A stretch of 64,000 nt of DNA. Source: DAOVXM01 sp963746255 (GTDB lineage: Bacteria > Chloroflexota > Anaerolineae > Anaerolineales > UBA4823). Each line of letters begins with the position of its first letter. Position 1 is the stretch's first letter. Of this stretch, positions 17,968-27,938 are shown piece after piece. The notes beneath the pieces were generated by a model. The model saw only the letters and a list, made by a program, of their open reading frames with translations. It was not told the DNA's origin and searched no databases. Where the stretch lies: NCBI GenBank assembly GCA_963746255.1, contig CAVVAJ010000007.1, positions 620,001 through 684,000 on the forward strand, written 5' to 3'. Both the position numbers and the translations under genes were made by a program.

Positions 17968-19206
17968 ATGGCAAAGAGAATCCAAAATATATATATCAGT
18001 CTAGGGATTACGGTTTTGATCCTGGCAACTCTGGCATGCGGATCAATGCAGGTTGGGGTAGAGACCCCCACGCTCGAAGGGAGTATGCCACCTATCAACG
18101 ATGGTCAAGAACCAGAACCGGAGCTGACTGCCCTCGAAGAGGTCCAAAACCAGGCTGAAAATGAATCTACCCCCGAACCTGCTGAGAAAATCCCCACCAT
18201 GGCCTACTTGGGTCCGGACAACAATGTGTGGGTACTAGAAGCAGGCCGCGAGACGCCGCGCCAGGTGACCTTTGACGCCAACCTGATTGGCAGCGATAGC
18301 GATGCCGTCGAATATGGGAACCCGCGCCTGTCTTCCGACGGCACCCTGTTGGCCTACAGCCGGGAAGTGGGTACGCCCGTCGCCAGCGGGTATGATTTCA
18401 CCTCCGGGATGTGGGTGATGAATCTGACAACCGGCGAGCAGCGCCAAATATTGGACGGTCGTCCGGCTGGCTGGGCCTGGAAGCCTGGCTCACACCTCCT
18501 GGCATACGGCACTGCGGTGGATGGAAACTATTTCATCACCCGCGGCCAACCCGATGCTGCCCTGGCTAATGGGATCAACGCCATTGACCTGGATAGCGGT
18601 GAAACCCTGGAGCTGGTGGCGCCGGAACGCGGGTATACTCTCCACGGCCCTCTGTGGTCGCCGGACGGACGTTTCCTGGCTTACGAAGAGGTGTTTAATA
18701 TGGAAGGCAGCGGCCTGTTCGCGTACTACGACCTCGAGGGCCAGGAATATGTCGCCTGGGATGAACCGGTGGGACGCACGAGCTGGTCGCCGGATGGAAG
18801 CCTGCTTACCTACGCCCGCCATACTTACGCCGCCAACGGAGAGGAGCGCCTGTACCTGCGCCCACGCCAGGGCGCCGAGCAGCTGCTGGGGCCAGATTAT
18901 GACGGTCCGGCTTACGCCACTTCCCCGGTATTCTCACCTGCCGGGGATCAAATCGCCTATATTGCTTATCTAGATGGACCAATGACAGATTTTGCTTCCA
19001 TAATGGTGCTCGACCTGGCCGGTGGCGAGCCCAAATCACTCGGCCAGTTCGAGGGGGTCTGGGAGCTGGCCTGGACACCGGATGGGAGCCACGTTGTCTT
19101 CAGCTTTGGACCGTGGGAATCTAGCCAAATCATCGCCCTCAACATAGCGGATGGCAGTCAAACTGTGTTGGCCGCCGGCAGCCAGCCGGCGCTGGCAGGT
19201 CAGTAA
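17968..19206 (+). CDS. lipoprotein with PD40/TolB-like beta-propeller
   Basis: 412 residues from the ATG at 17968, chosen because GAAGGAGA lies 7 bases upstream. A hydrophobic segment ends in the lipobox LATLAC near residue 25. After a glutamate/proline-rich linker the rest is a TolB-type propeller: blades repeat patterns such as SPDGRFLAYEE, SWSPDGSLLTYAR, FSPAGDQIAYI and AWTPDGSHVVFS. Such propellers bind peptides or proteins; no catalytic domain is attached. A TATAAT box lies at 17939-17944 but without a good -35. Confidence 0.85.
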   Translation: MAKRIQNIYISLGITVLILATLACGSMQVGVETPTLEGSMPPINDGQEPEPELTALEEVQNQAENESTPEPAEKIPTMAYLGPDNNVWVLEAGRETPRQVTFDANLIGSDSDAVEYGNPRLSSDGTLLAYSREVGTPVASGYDFTSGMWVMNLTTGEQRQILDGRPAGWAWKPGSHLLAYGTAVDGNYFITRGQPDAALANGINAIDLDSGETLELVAPERGYTLHGPLWSPDGRFLAYEEVFNMEGSGLFAYYDLEGQEYVAWDEPVGRTSWSPDGSLLTYARHTYAANGEERLYLRPRQGAEQLLGPDYDGPAYATSPVFSPAGDQIAYIAYLDGPMTDFASIMVLDLAGGEPKSLGQFEGVWELAWTPDGSHVVFSFGPWESSQIIALNIADGSQTVLAAGSQPALAGQ

Positions 19207-19237
19207 ACTCGCCCGCCGATTGGTAATCGCGCGAGGC

Positions 19238-19354
19238 GGACAGGAGGGTCAATTTGGCGCCGGTGGTCCCGCAGATGAACTGCGCTAGTGGCAAGGCCTG
19301 GGCTGCGTAGTCTGAACCGTCAAGCAAGGTGACGACATGGCCGTTCTTGACGTT
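19238..19354 (-). pseudogene. universal stress protein (UspA) fragment
   Basis: About 39 residues of a minus frame match the start of a Usp domain: VVTLLDGSDYAAQALP followed by FICGTTGAKLTLL, corresponding to strand 1, helix 1 and strand 2. The surrounding sequence in frame does not fit, and no start or remainder is present. Confidence 0.55.
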
Positions 19355-19765
19355 CCTGTTCAATCGGTGATAAGCGAGGCCTGGGTGCGGGCATCCAGGC
19401 CAGCTCGGGTGTGAAAAGAAAGGTTGCAACAAATCACGGAAAAGCAGTACTGATAAAAGTATTTATCATATCCAGAGACAGCAATTCTCACATCGACCAG
19501 AAACCGAAAGGTCCGGCCAAACAGACACAAATCACCGAGTATCGGGTCCAGATGAAGGTAACGTTTATTCTCGAAGACTGAATCGAAAATCCAGATCTTG
19601 CACCCGGTTTTAGGGATATAATTATGGAGCAAATGGATTGCTGGAAAGCTATGTCCACTTGTTCCTCAAAGCAGATAATTTCAGGATGCTCCCTGGTCGC
19701 CAGGCCGCTGAAGTTAGCTGCACTCCTCGAAATTAATTTAAATATGCGACATATGGAGGATTAAG

Positions 19766-19936
19766 ATGAGATTATCCGCACCGAAACAGATTACCTGGTT
19801 CGTAGCTCTAGCGCTTGCTGTACTCGCACTGCTCGGCCAGACAAGTATTGTAGCTGCACTCAGCCCTTACTCATTCTGGCTTGCCCTAATTTCTGCAGCA
19901 CTCTTGCTTTTAGCTACCTTAGTAAAAGGTCTATAA
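19766..19936 (+). CDS. small two-helix membrane protein of 56 residues
   Basis: Short gene with a clear GGAGGA site 5 bases before the ATG. The product starts MRLSAPKQITWF and is made of two hydrophobic helices (about residues 11-26 and 34-52) ending in LVKGL. I recall similar tiny proteins, starting with SAPKQITW, as common in Chloroflexota and Cyanobacteria, function unknown. A 12-bp perfect hairpin follows. It is intact although its surroundings are decayed. Confidence 0.7.
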   Translation: MRLSAPKQITWFVALALAVLALLGQTSIVAALSPYSFWLALISAALLLLATLVKGL

Positions 19937-19956
19937 CTTATATCTAATTACGGGGC

Positions 19957-19988
19957 AGCTTCGCGTTCATGGCCTGGAACGCGAAGCT
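19957..19988 (+). terminator. 12-bp hairpin after the small membrane protein gene
   Basis: AGCTTCGCGTTC pairs perfectly with GAACGCGAAGCT over an 8-base loop, 20 bases after the stop. No strong T-run follows. Confidence 0.5.
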
Positions 19989-20229
19989 CAGTAGTTCATG
20001 GGGTGATATATCAATTTATTAAAAGTTCCAACCGTAGTAGCGGAACACATGCATAATCCGGGTCAAGCCGATCATGAATTCCGGCGCATGACGATCACCG
20101 ATTCCGGTGATGCCGATCGTTGATTACGTGAACGCCGATCAGGCAACCGGGAGAAAAAAAGGGGCAGATGGCTGGATAAACTCGAACAAATAGGGCATCT
20201 TTCTCAGGAACAACATTGAGGAGGAAGAA

Positions 20230-20601
20230 ATGTCCCAAGCGAGTATATCCATGCGAAAAATTGAAGAAATTCTGCGCTTGAAATATGAAGTGGGGCTGAC
20301 CCACCGGGAGATTGCCCAGAGCTGCGGGGTGTCGACCAGTACGGTGAGTGAATACAGCACGCACGCCAAAGCGGCGGGGCTGAGTTGGCCGCTGCCGGAA
20401 GGGATGACCGCCAAGCAATTGGAAGCTCGCCTGTACCCGGCAAAAGGGTCATCGAGGCGGAAGATCCCCCAGCCAGACTGGAAGTGCGTCCACAAGGAGA
20501 TGAAGCGCAAAGGGGTGACCCTGAGCCTGTTGTGGGTGGAGTACCGCCAGGAACAGACGGATGGATACGGATACAGCCAGTTCTGTCACCACTACCGGTA
20601 G
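20230..20601 (+). pseudogene. IS21 family transposase IstA, N-terminal fragment
   Basis: 123 residues match the start of IstA: ISMRKIEEILRLK, the helix-turn-helix THREIAQSCGVSTSTVSEY, AAGLSWPLPEGM, and MKRKGVTLSLLWVEYR ending in GYGYSQFC. A stop follows where intact IstA continues for several hundred residues, and no IstB is nearby. A GAGGAGGAA site precedes the ATG, so the fragment may still be translated, but it cannot transpose. Confidence 0.8.
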
Positions 20602-21325
20602 TATTTCTTCAGCAGCTTGCCCACCATGCACGCCGATTCGCCGGCGGAACTTACTCATAACGAAATGGCAGCCGAAATTGTCTCGATGGAAAAAACCAAG
20701 GCTATCGAGGATTACCTAATAGAGAATGTGAAATATATAATGGGCTTGCAGCTAATAGGGAATGAGCTAATGGCTTGCCAGTATGAGGACGTATGCGAAA
20801 GGGGCGAGTTGCAAAACGATCTGGAGGAACTGAGCGGGATTAGCACGGATAAAAGGCCCCCTCCAATTCGCACTAAATTTCTGCGCTCAATGCTATCCTG
20901 AGCGATTGGATGACCGGGTCCTTCAGATACGCTTGATAGATATTATCAATTCGCCGCATGTGGAGCGAAAGGACAATCCAACTTAACAAGGTAGCCGCCG
21001 ATATGATCTCGTTAGTTGTCATTTTTTTCAACCGCAGTAAGAAATGATCTCGCGGCGGCATGAGTTAACAAGAGGGTAGTATTGGGGCGTTCCTACACCC
21101 ATACTATAGCAGAAATTTGGGTGAATAGCAAATATTTCCTGTGCGGTGTCCAGGAGATACTACACTACACGAGGTATGGGTACGAGAGCTAAAAAGTGCG
21201 ATTGATAGAGTTGGTTGGATCCTAAATTTCCCCCACCAGAAAACCTCCCAAAACTCGATTAATCTAGTACAATTGTTCTAGTAATTACACTTGTCGTACC
21301 CCATTGCTCCCAGCACCGCAGCTAA
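20602..21325. other. decayed region after the IS21 fragment
   Basis: A plus frame at 20617-20901 and a minus frame at 20873-21061 read as helical protein but I recognise neither. They overlap at their ends, have no clear ribosome sites, and lie between two mobile-element remnants. Confidence 0.3.
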
Positions 21326-21560
21326 TCGTTCGTACCAAGCGGAAAAAATAATTTATTACTCAAAAATCAACCTGGACCTCACCGATCACCAGTGGGCAGT
21401 TGTCACAAGATTCCCCCTATGTTATGCTCCATATCACCGTGGACGTTTGCGTCCGAAGTTATTTGATTCGGACCCAAACTCCAAACGACTGACAAGTCGT
21501 TTTGCTGGTCAGTCGTAATTGCCCTGCACATACCCCCCACTTAGGTGACCCCGCGAGGAC
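21326..21560 (+). pseudogene. IS5-type transposase 5' remnant, copy 3
   Basis: The best preserved of four copies. It codes for KINLDLTDHQWAVV and then YHRGRLRP, the opening of IS5-family transposases, then loses homology. The shared tail GCACATACCCCCCAC...GGTGACC lies 100 bases further on, so this copy carries an extra middle segment. Confidence 0.6.
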
Positions 21561-21643
21561 TCGCAACTCCAACCAATTGAGTAAGAGGTTTGAAAAACTA
21601 TCTCTAGAATTCACCCTGCAAATTGAGATGCAAAAATTGGCAA

Positions 21644-22552
21644 TCAGCGGTTGCTCTGGGATGGCTGTTCCTTTTTTTGGACTAGGAATGTCCCAAACCC
21701 GGCGATGATTATCCCCACTACCTGGAACCAGGCTAGCGCTTCTCCGAGAAAAACCCAAGCCAGGATAGCGATTTGAAATAGCATTGTGTTGTTAATCACG
21801 CTGGATTCCATTGCGCTCAGAGAACGCAGGCTCTTATTCCATAGGGTGAATGCCAACGCACTGTTCACTACTGCCAGCCATATTACGATTAACCAGGATT
21901 TTGTACTTAGCGCTACCCAGCCCTGATATATGAAGCCGCCGGCAAGTAATAATATAGCTCCGACACCCATGCTGATAGTCGTTACCAATATTGGGCTCAA
22001 GTTCTTTTCGCGGTTGACTCTCCTGCCTAAAATTGATGATACCGCATTCGCCGCCACGGCTGCTGCCGCGATTATCCAACCAATGGCTTCACCTTGGAAA
22101 GCAGAAGACTCGGCAAAATAAAATCCGACGCCAATCAGGAATAAACACATCCCTACCCACTGTCCCTTTGCGGGTATTTCATTTAAAAAGGCTATCCCGA
22201 GGAATACGACGATGACGGAAGTGAAGCTGAGTATGAGGCTGAAAGTCGTCGCCGACAAATATTTTAAACTCCCAAACTGTGCGCCTTGTGTTAAGGCATA
22301 GAAGGTAATACCCAAACCGATTAACAGCAGCCAGGTTTTTGGCGTTATATGCTTAATCTCATTTATCTGTTTTGGGCGGAGCGAGAAAGGCAGTAAGACC
22401 AGGAATGCAATGAAATAGCGCAATCCAGCAAAAGTAACGGGGGGGATCTCCTCCAACCCGATTTTAATCAGTACCCACGATGTAGACCAAAGAAACGTGA
22501 CAAATAACGCCAGCAGTATGGCGTTAAAGTGGTTTGATCTATTATTCGGCAT
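21644..22552 (-). CDS. EamA/DMT family transporter
   Basis: 302-residue permease of the drug/metabolite transporter superfamily with about ten membrane helices in two EamA repeats (roughly residues 10-140 and 153-290). The typical first-helix pattern LWSTSWVLIKIGLEEIPP and the second-repeat end NTMLFQIAILAWVFLGE are visible. Substrate cannot be told. The C-terminus is lysine/glutamine rich. Confidence 0.88.
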   Translation of the reverse strand: MPNNRSNHFNAILLALFVTFLWSTSWVLIKIGLEEIPPVTFAGLRYFIAFLVLLPFSLRPKQINEIKHITPKTWLLLIGLGITFYALTQGAQFGSLKYLSATTFSLILSFTSVIVVFLGIAFLNEIPAKGQWVGMCLFLIGVGFYFAESSAFQGEAIGWIIAAAAVAANAVSSILGRRVNREKNLSPILVTTISMGVGAILLLAGGFIYQGWVALSTKSWLIVIWLAVVNSALAFTLWNKSLRSLSAMESSVINNTMLFQIAILAWVFLGEALAWFQVVGIIIAGFGTFLVQKKEQPSQSNR

Positions 22553-22669
22553 TGGTTATCGACCGGATTGACGCTGTCGGGAAATTGCTCTTCTCTTTAC
22601 CTAGTGGCGGGTAAATGGTCTAGTGGGATTCACTAAGATGAGATTGATTATGGTGGCAATTATACTCTC

Positions 22670-22864
22670 GTGGTAGGTGTCTTCATGGGAATTCTGCCAT
22701 TATCGAACTTCTCAAGGGGCCATATTTATGACGGGCAGATCATCCGCATGGTTAGCGACATCTTGCTGGTAGATATCGGGCAGAAGCGGGATGCTGTTGT
22801 ACCGGTTGAAGGTTTGAACCGCCTCCCCGGTCGAGGTGGTTGTCCTGTGTCGACTCTCAGTTGA
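22670..22864 (+). pseudogene. possible S1 RNA-binding domain fragment
   Basis: Within this frame GHIYDGQIIRMVSDILLVDI followed by KRDAVVPVEGL has the strand pattern of the first half of an S1 domain. No start, ribosome site or remainder is present. The rest of 22553-23025 shows nothing I can name. Confidence 0.4.
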
Positions 22865-23025
22865 TGCCAAGAAAGGCCCTCTGTTCCAGAGCACATGGCT
22901 GGTCCAGTCAGCGAGCAGAATGATTGGTTGCCGGATGATGGCCAGGTGGATCGCACGCAAAAAGAGACCTGAGCCAGCTGCCGTTATTATCGTTTGTTAC
23001 GGGCACATCCCCAACAAGACTGAGA

Positions 23026-24058
23026 TTAAGTATCCCGCACTGCGTTCAGGAAATCGGCTAACAGCCCATACGCGGTCGTGTGCGGACCTGGATTGGTTTC
23101 GATTATCGACAGCTCACCCAACACATCGGTTTCAAACTGGATAATGCTGGTCGTCCCCTCGATACTATAAAATGATGAATCATGGCTAACCAGTTCTGGA
23201 GCGACCCGACCCGTGATCCTGTTCCCAACGCGTTGTGCAGAACAGACCAGCTTCCAGCGCTTACCCTGTTCGTGGGCAGTTCGGATCATTTCAGATGAAA
23301 CACCACGAATCCCCTCACGGTTAATAGCAGCCGGGTTAATAGCTGTGCCCATCAGCACTGTCGCGAGAGCGGCGACTTTGATTGCCGCGTCCCACCCGTC
23401 AACATCACCGCTAGGGTCAGTCTCTGCGATGCCGATTTTCTGCGCATACTGAACCGCCTCATCGAAACTCTCACCTTTTTCCATGCGGCTCAAGATCAAA
23501 TTGGTAGTGGAATTAAGGATACCCCGGAAAGAGAGTAAGTTTGCCGCGGGCAATGCGCTGCGAAAAAGCGAGAAAATTGGGGCACCATCCATCACAGCCG
23601 ATTCAAAAAGGAATTTGCGGTTGTGGTCGCTGGCTGCTTTTGTGAGCTGCTCATAGCCGTGGACGACAGGTCCTTTATTTGCAGTAGTGACGTGCATCCC
23701 TAATTCAAGCGCCTGCTGGATATAGCTGATCGCAGGTTGTCCTGTTTCATAGTTTACAGGTGTGGTCTCAAAAAGGACGTCTGCTCCAGATTCTTGGATG
23801 AAAGTGAGAGAATCTTGTGCTGCTGTACCTGTGTTAAGGTCATCAAGATTCTTACCAGCCTCCACAAGCTCAATCGCAGTGCTTATGTCTAGACCGTGAG
23901 GGTTGATAGCCATTCCATGGTGACCTGTGGCTATTGCGGTGACTGCTGGTTTCAATACCGTACTGATTATGCATATCCGCGGCTTTATCCCGCAGCAATT
24001 GGGCTAGAGCCTGACCTACGTTTCCGAAACCAAGCAGTGCTAAATTAAAGTATGGCAT
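23026..24058 (-). CDS. hom: homoserine dehydrogenase, one frameshift
   Basis: NADP-dependent reduction of aspartate semialdehyde to homoserine, for threonine and methionine synthesis. The N-terminal nucleotide-binding motif GFGNVGQALAQ is in the 24058 frame, the remainder (TTANKGPV, FESAVMDGAPIFSL, LNSTTNLIL, the catalytic-region DPSGDVDGWDAAIK) in the frame beginning near 23955. Removing one base at about 23956 joins YGI to the conserved VTAIATGHHG strand. The total of about 343 residues means no C-terminal ACT domain, so no built-in threonine feedback. Almost surely one gene with a sequence error. Confidence 0.85.
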
Positions 24059-24089
24059 GATTTACCTATGTCGTATTATGATTGAGATT

Positions 24090-24830
24090 TCAAACGGGAG
24101 GCCATGGATAGGGTCTGCGGTTCGTCTCCGCATCGATAAACAACCCCATCTTAATAACCATTTTTGCTCGTTCGGTTAAGGCGTTGATTTCCTCTTCGTT
24201 AAGGTATGGTGATAATCGATCCGCTAAGTTCGATGGGTGGCTCTCTGTGGGGCTAAACTTCATGGCAAATGTTTCGATGTCTTTAAGCAGGTCATTGGGG
24301 ATCGGGGTTCCTTCAAAATCCCAGATGACGGTGCGCAGTTTTTCTTCAATGTGGAAGCAGATACCATGATCGATAAGCCAGATGTGGTTATCCGCATCCA
24401 CGAGCACATGGCTCCCTTTCCGGTCTGCATTATTTACTAGGTAATCGAATAGTACAACTGGACGTAATCTTTGCTTGTCTTCTTCATTGAAATTGAAGTA
24501 GTGATACTCGGGGTCGTGCTCCACAAAAAGTTGTAGCGAACCGTCCCCAAAAGGACCATCTTTGCGGTAGATTGTTGGGGGGATCAAATCCCAACCGAGT
24601 GCCTCACTCACGATATATGCTGCAACTTCTCGTTTAGCCAAAGTAGTACTGGGAAAATCCCAAAGTGGACGTACTCCACGTGTTGGTTTATACACAGCCT
24701 GTAGGTCTCCAGAAGGGTGTTCTACATTCAATAGAAACGTGTAGTTTGATCCCCACACAAACTCACCTTGCAGGGAAAGCTGCCCTTCCCGCATGGCTGT
24801 TAAGTAACGGTCTTTATTCTCGTGTAGCAT
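24090..24830 (-). CDS. SCO1664 family protein (PI3/PI4-kinase-like fold)
   Basis: 246 residues of the SCO1664/TIGR03843 family, distantly similar to phosphatidylinositol 3/4-kinases. Recognisable blocks are YKPTRGVRPLWDFP (lysine in the nucleotide-binding region), LAKREVAAY, VLFDYLVNNADRKGSHVL and WLIDHGICF, where N, D and DHG correspond to catalytic and metal-binding positions. Function is not established. It belongs to a conserved trio with DUF3090 and a histidine phosphatase, which are the next two genes upstream on the same strand. Confidence 0.8.
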   Translation of the reverse strand: MLHENKDRYLTAMREGQLSLQGEFVWGSNYTFLLNVEHPSGDLQAVYKPTRGVRPLWDFPSTTLAKREVAAYIVSEALGWDLIPPTIYRKDGPFGDGSLQLFVEHDPEYHYFNFNEEDKQRLRPVVLFDYLVNNADRKGSHVLVDADNHIWLIDHGICFHIEEKLRTVIWDFEGTPIPNDLLKDIETFAMKFSPTESHPSNLADRLSPYLNEEEINALTERAKMVIKMGLFIDAETNRRPYPWPPV

Positions 24831-24898
24831 AACTTGATCGTTCCAGGAGAAATTATCCTATCGGTTGGCAGGGGGATAATTCCCCTCTGGAAATTACG

Positions 24899-25426
24899 CT
24901 ATTTCTGGTGTCCGTTCTTCTTTGGGCAGAAATGTCCTTCTGGTTCTTCTGGTTGTCCGCATTGTGGGCAAGTTGGCCTCCCACGAGAAGTGACTTCAAT
25001 ACCCCAGCGGCATAGGGCATGTATCTGGGCTCGGCTGCCCCAAAACCGCACGACTTGCCGCTCCTCAGATTCGGCATCATCGGAGACAAGCTCATCCGCG
25101 ATCAGGACAACGAGATCGTCTTCCGCATCATAACCCAGGCTGATCTCACCAGTCCTGAAAAGCGGATCAACAGGGGGGTGGATATGCATCTTTTCTTCAT
25201 CATAGTCACTGCTGACTTCCGGCAGATCGGGAAAGCGGTTATGAATTTCTGCCACGAACTGTTCATAGGCGACCGCTAGGGATTGAATTTGAAATTTTTC
25301 CACGATAAGTGTTATCGTGCGGTCATCTTGCCAGGCCTGGATATAAAATACCCGTTTTCCGGGTGGGCCGATTGCATCTGTTGTGATATGGGTGATAGGG
25401 CGAATGTCAATCTCGTTGTCTGCCAT
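24899..25426 (-). CDS. DUF3090 family protein
   Basis: 175 residues. A beta-rich N-terminal part (GKRVFYIQAWQDDRTITLIVEK) and a C-terminal zinc-ribbon-like pattern C-P-Q-C then H-F-C-P match DUF3090. In Actinobacteria this family lies between the phosphomutase-like and SCO1664 genes, as it does here. Unknown function; the constant partnership suggests the three act together. Confidence 0.8.
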   Translation of the reverse strand: MADNEIDIRPITHITTDAIGPPGKRVFYIQAWQDDRTITLIVEKFQIQSLAVAYEQFVAEIHNRFPDLPEVSSDYDEEKMHIHPPVDPLFRTGEISLGYDAEDDLVVLIADELVSDDAESEERQVVRFWGSRAQIHALCRWGIEVTSRGRPTCPQCGQPEEPEGHFCPKKNGHQK

Positions 25427-25494
25427 ATTAGCTGCTCTCTTTCCAAGAGTTGGAGTTATGGAATGGTCGCAAAATTCGTGTAAATAGTTCCGGA

Positions 25495-26163
25495 TTACGG
25501 GTGGTGGTTACCCTCATTTCCGCTTATCCCTTTTCGTTTATCGGAAGTCAGCGGGATATGTTCTGGTATTGGCTGCTGGTTGATATGCAAAATATACCCA
25601 CCGGTATCGGATATCTGCAGTGCGGTAATCGTTGCTGTGGAGATTACTAATCGTTGAAAATTGTCTAAGGGCATTCCCAAGTAAAAGGCAACCGTCAATT
25701 TTATCGGGTCCGAATGGTACACACAGGCAACAATGTCTTTTGGTTTATGTTGTTGGCGTATCCGTTCAATTTCGCTAACGATCCTTGTTTGGCATTCTGC
25801 AAACGACTCACCGTTTGGGAAACGCATCAAGGATGGGCGATTTTGCACAGTGGTCCACAGCTTGCGGCGCCGCAAACTTTTTAGGGTTTTCCCTTCCCAA
25901 TCTCCGTAATCTGTTTCAAGCAATCCCGCTCGGATCGTGATTTCGATATCCAAGCCTTCGGCTATTGGCGTCGCAGTCTCCACCGCTCTTTCTAACGGGC
26001 TGCTGTATACCGCTTTGATCGGCATGATCTGCAGCGATTTAGCCAGCGTCTCAGCCTGTGCAACCCCCCTCTTGTTCAGGTGGACATCTGGTAGCCTGCC
26101 TGCTAGTCGACCATCCTTTACATATTCATTTTCACCATGCCTGATTAGAAGCAAAGTAGTCAT
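25495..26163 (-). CDS. histidine phosphatase family protein (MSMEG_4193-type phosphomutase)
   Basis: 222 residues. The phosphoacceptor motif RHGEN sits at residues 8-12, with SSPLERAVETA (second arginine) and the acid LLETDYGDWEG downstream. The second histidine lies in VYHSDPIK at about residue 155. It is the first gene of the DUF3090/SCO1664 trio, 68 bases before DUF3090. Substrate unknown. Confidence 0.85.
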   Translation of the reverse strand: MTTLLLIRHGENEYVKDGRLAGRLPDVHLNKRGVAQAETLAKSLQIMPIKAVYSSPLERAVETATPIAEGLDIEITIRAGLLETDYGDWEGKTLKSLRRRKLWTTVQNRPSLMRFPNGESFAECQTRIVSEIERIRQQHKPKDIVACVYHSDPIKLTVAFYLGMPLDNFQRLVISTATITALQISDTGGYILHINQQPIPEHIPLTSDKRKGISGNEGNHHP

Positions 26164-26247
26164 TATGGAAACATCAGGTAACGAAACTCGGTGTACATAC
26201 CATGATTATATATAACTCTCTCTCGTTCCACTAAATATTTTTTATAT

Positions 26248-27660
26248 TTATATCGCCTTGTGTTTACCCTTGATCCCTTTTATCTCTTCTTCCGAGAGAT
26301 CGGGTTTTAGTTCGGTATCGGTAAACCCGAGGGCTTTCTGCTGGGCTCTCCGCCATTGCGTTAATCTATTTGCGACCGCGCCCTCATACCCTTGGTTCGA
26401 AGGTTGAAAGAAATAAGTTCCTAGCAGTTGTTTAGGGAGATATTGTTGAGGTAAAAAATGCTCTGGGTCTTCGTGGGGATATTGGTAGCCGGCACCGTGT
26501 CCTAACGCCTTTCCATCCCGGTTAGCGTCTTGGAGATGCCGGGGAATGGAAGTAATGCCTGCCTGTTCAATTAGTTTAAATGCCTTGAAATACGCGCCAG
26601 CGGAATTTGACTTAGGGGCTGTTGCGAGAAAAAGGGTGGCTTCCACGATCGGATAAATGCCTTCGGGTAATCCAATATAGTCAAAAGCTTGCGCGGCGGC
26701 GGATGCTACGACTAATCCCATTGGGTCCCCAAGACCGATATCCTCACCTGCCAAGATGATCAAGCGGCGGAGGATGAAGCGTGGATCCTCTCCGGCATAC
26801 AGCATCTTGGCAAGCCAGTATAATGCGGCATCCGGGTCTGATCCTCTAACCGATTTAATAAATGCGGAGATGGTATCGTAGTGAGCGTCGCCATCCTTAT
26901 CGTACAGTACAGCACGCCTTTGGATCGATTCTTGGGCGATCTCGAGTGTAATCTCAACCCAGCCCTCATTATTTGGTGGCGTGCTTTCCACTGCCAACTC
27001 CAGGGCGTTGAGTGCATTTCTGGCGTCTCCTCCAGAAACGCGAATCAGGTGTTCGATTGCCCTTTCCTCAATATTGATCTTGAGCTTACCGTAACCTTGT
27101 TCCGGGTTCTGCAGCGTGCGCTCAAGGATCATACGGATTTCATCATCTGCTAACGGGCGCATCTGGAAGATTCGGGATCTTGAGACTAGCGCGCCGATCA
27201 CTTCGAAATATGGATTCTCTGTTGTCGCTCCAATTAGGGTGAAAGTTCCATTCTCAACATGCGGCAGCAGGGCATCCTGCTGAGCTCTATTCCAACGATG
27301 CACTTCGTCAACAAATAATATTGTCCTTTGGCCGTACAACTTGCGTCTTTCCTGAGCTTTACCGATCACCGTACGCAGGTCAGCTTTACCAGCTAATACG
27401 GCTGAAAGTGTGGTGAAATGCGATTTTGTATGGTTAGCTATCACTCTTGCCAACGTTGTCTTACCGCTTCCAGGCGGTCCCCATAATAAGATGGATGAGA
27501 ATAGTTTGTCGGCCTCTATTGCTCTCCGCAACAAGCGCCCCGGGCCGATGATCCTTTCTTGCCCCACGAATTCATCCAAAGTTTGTGGGCGCATACGGGC
27601 TGCCAGCGGCGCCTCATGCTTCATTTTTTGTTCCAATGAGTGATCAAATAAGTCTTTCAT
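26248..27660 (-). CDS. rarA: replication-associated recombination protein A (AAA ATPase)
   Basis: 470-residue RarA/MgsA/WRNIP1-type ATPase that acts at stalled replication forks and clamp-loader-like DNA ends. Walker A GPPGSGKTT is at about residues 60-68, Walker B LFVDEVHRWN at about 115, sensor region GATTENPYFEV and arginine finger SRSRIF follow. The C-terminal tetramerisation part (SGGDARNALNALE, KSVRGSDPDAALYWLA, HGAGYQYPHEDP) is complete. The tail EEEIKGIKGKHKAI is lysine-rich. Adjacent on the same strand to the phosphatase trio. Confidence 0.93.
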   Translation of the reverse strand: MKDLFDHSLEQKMKHEAPLAARMRPQTLDEFVGQERIIGPGRLLRRAIEADKLFSSILLWGPPGSGKTTLARVIANHTKSHFTTLSAVLAGKADLRTVIGKAQERRKLYGQRTILFVDEVHRWNRAQQDALLPHVENGTFTLIGATTENPYFEVIGALVSRSRIFQMRPLADDEIRMILERTLQNPEQGYGKLKINIEERAIEHLIRVSGGDARNALNALELAVESTPPNNEGWVEITLEIAQESIQRRAVLYDKDGDAHYDTISAFIKSVRGSDPDAALYWLAKMLYAGEDPRFILRRLIILAGEDIGLGDPMGLVVASAAAQAFDYIGLPEGIYPIVEATLFLATAPKSNSAGAYFKAFKLIEQAGITSIPRHLQDANRDGKALGHGAGYQYPHEDPEHFLPQQYLPKQLLGTYFFQPSNQGYEGAVANRLTQWRRAQQKALGFTDTELKPDLSEEEIKGIKGKHKAI

Positions 27661-27938
27661 CCAGTGAATTATATCCTTATATTCAACCCCCTCGCGGAAG
27701 TGCTGTCTTTCTATCGGGTTTCTTATCTGGATCTAAGAAATAGTTAACGATCTGGCTATATACTAGTATACGAATAAATTTAGTCCAGAATATATCCCTG
27801 GCGATATTTCATTCTCATACCTCGTAGTTTAGATTAATTATTTGCACTACATGAGGGCTGTGAATGTTTATAATAAAAAAGGCTTATGAGATTATTGCCA
27901 AGATGTAATTTAGCGCTCTGCTAGGAGGCAGAATAGCG

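Noticed and set aside
19139..19632. Two overlapping minus-strand open frames as genes
   Set aside because: Only a 39-residue Usp-like part is recognisable and the rest has no homologous look, start or ribosome site.
20873..21061. Minus-strand 62-residue frame
   Set aside because: It reads as helical but overlaps another unknown frame and lies between mobile-element debris; not enough support.
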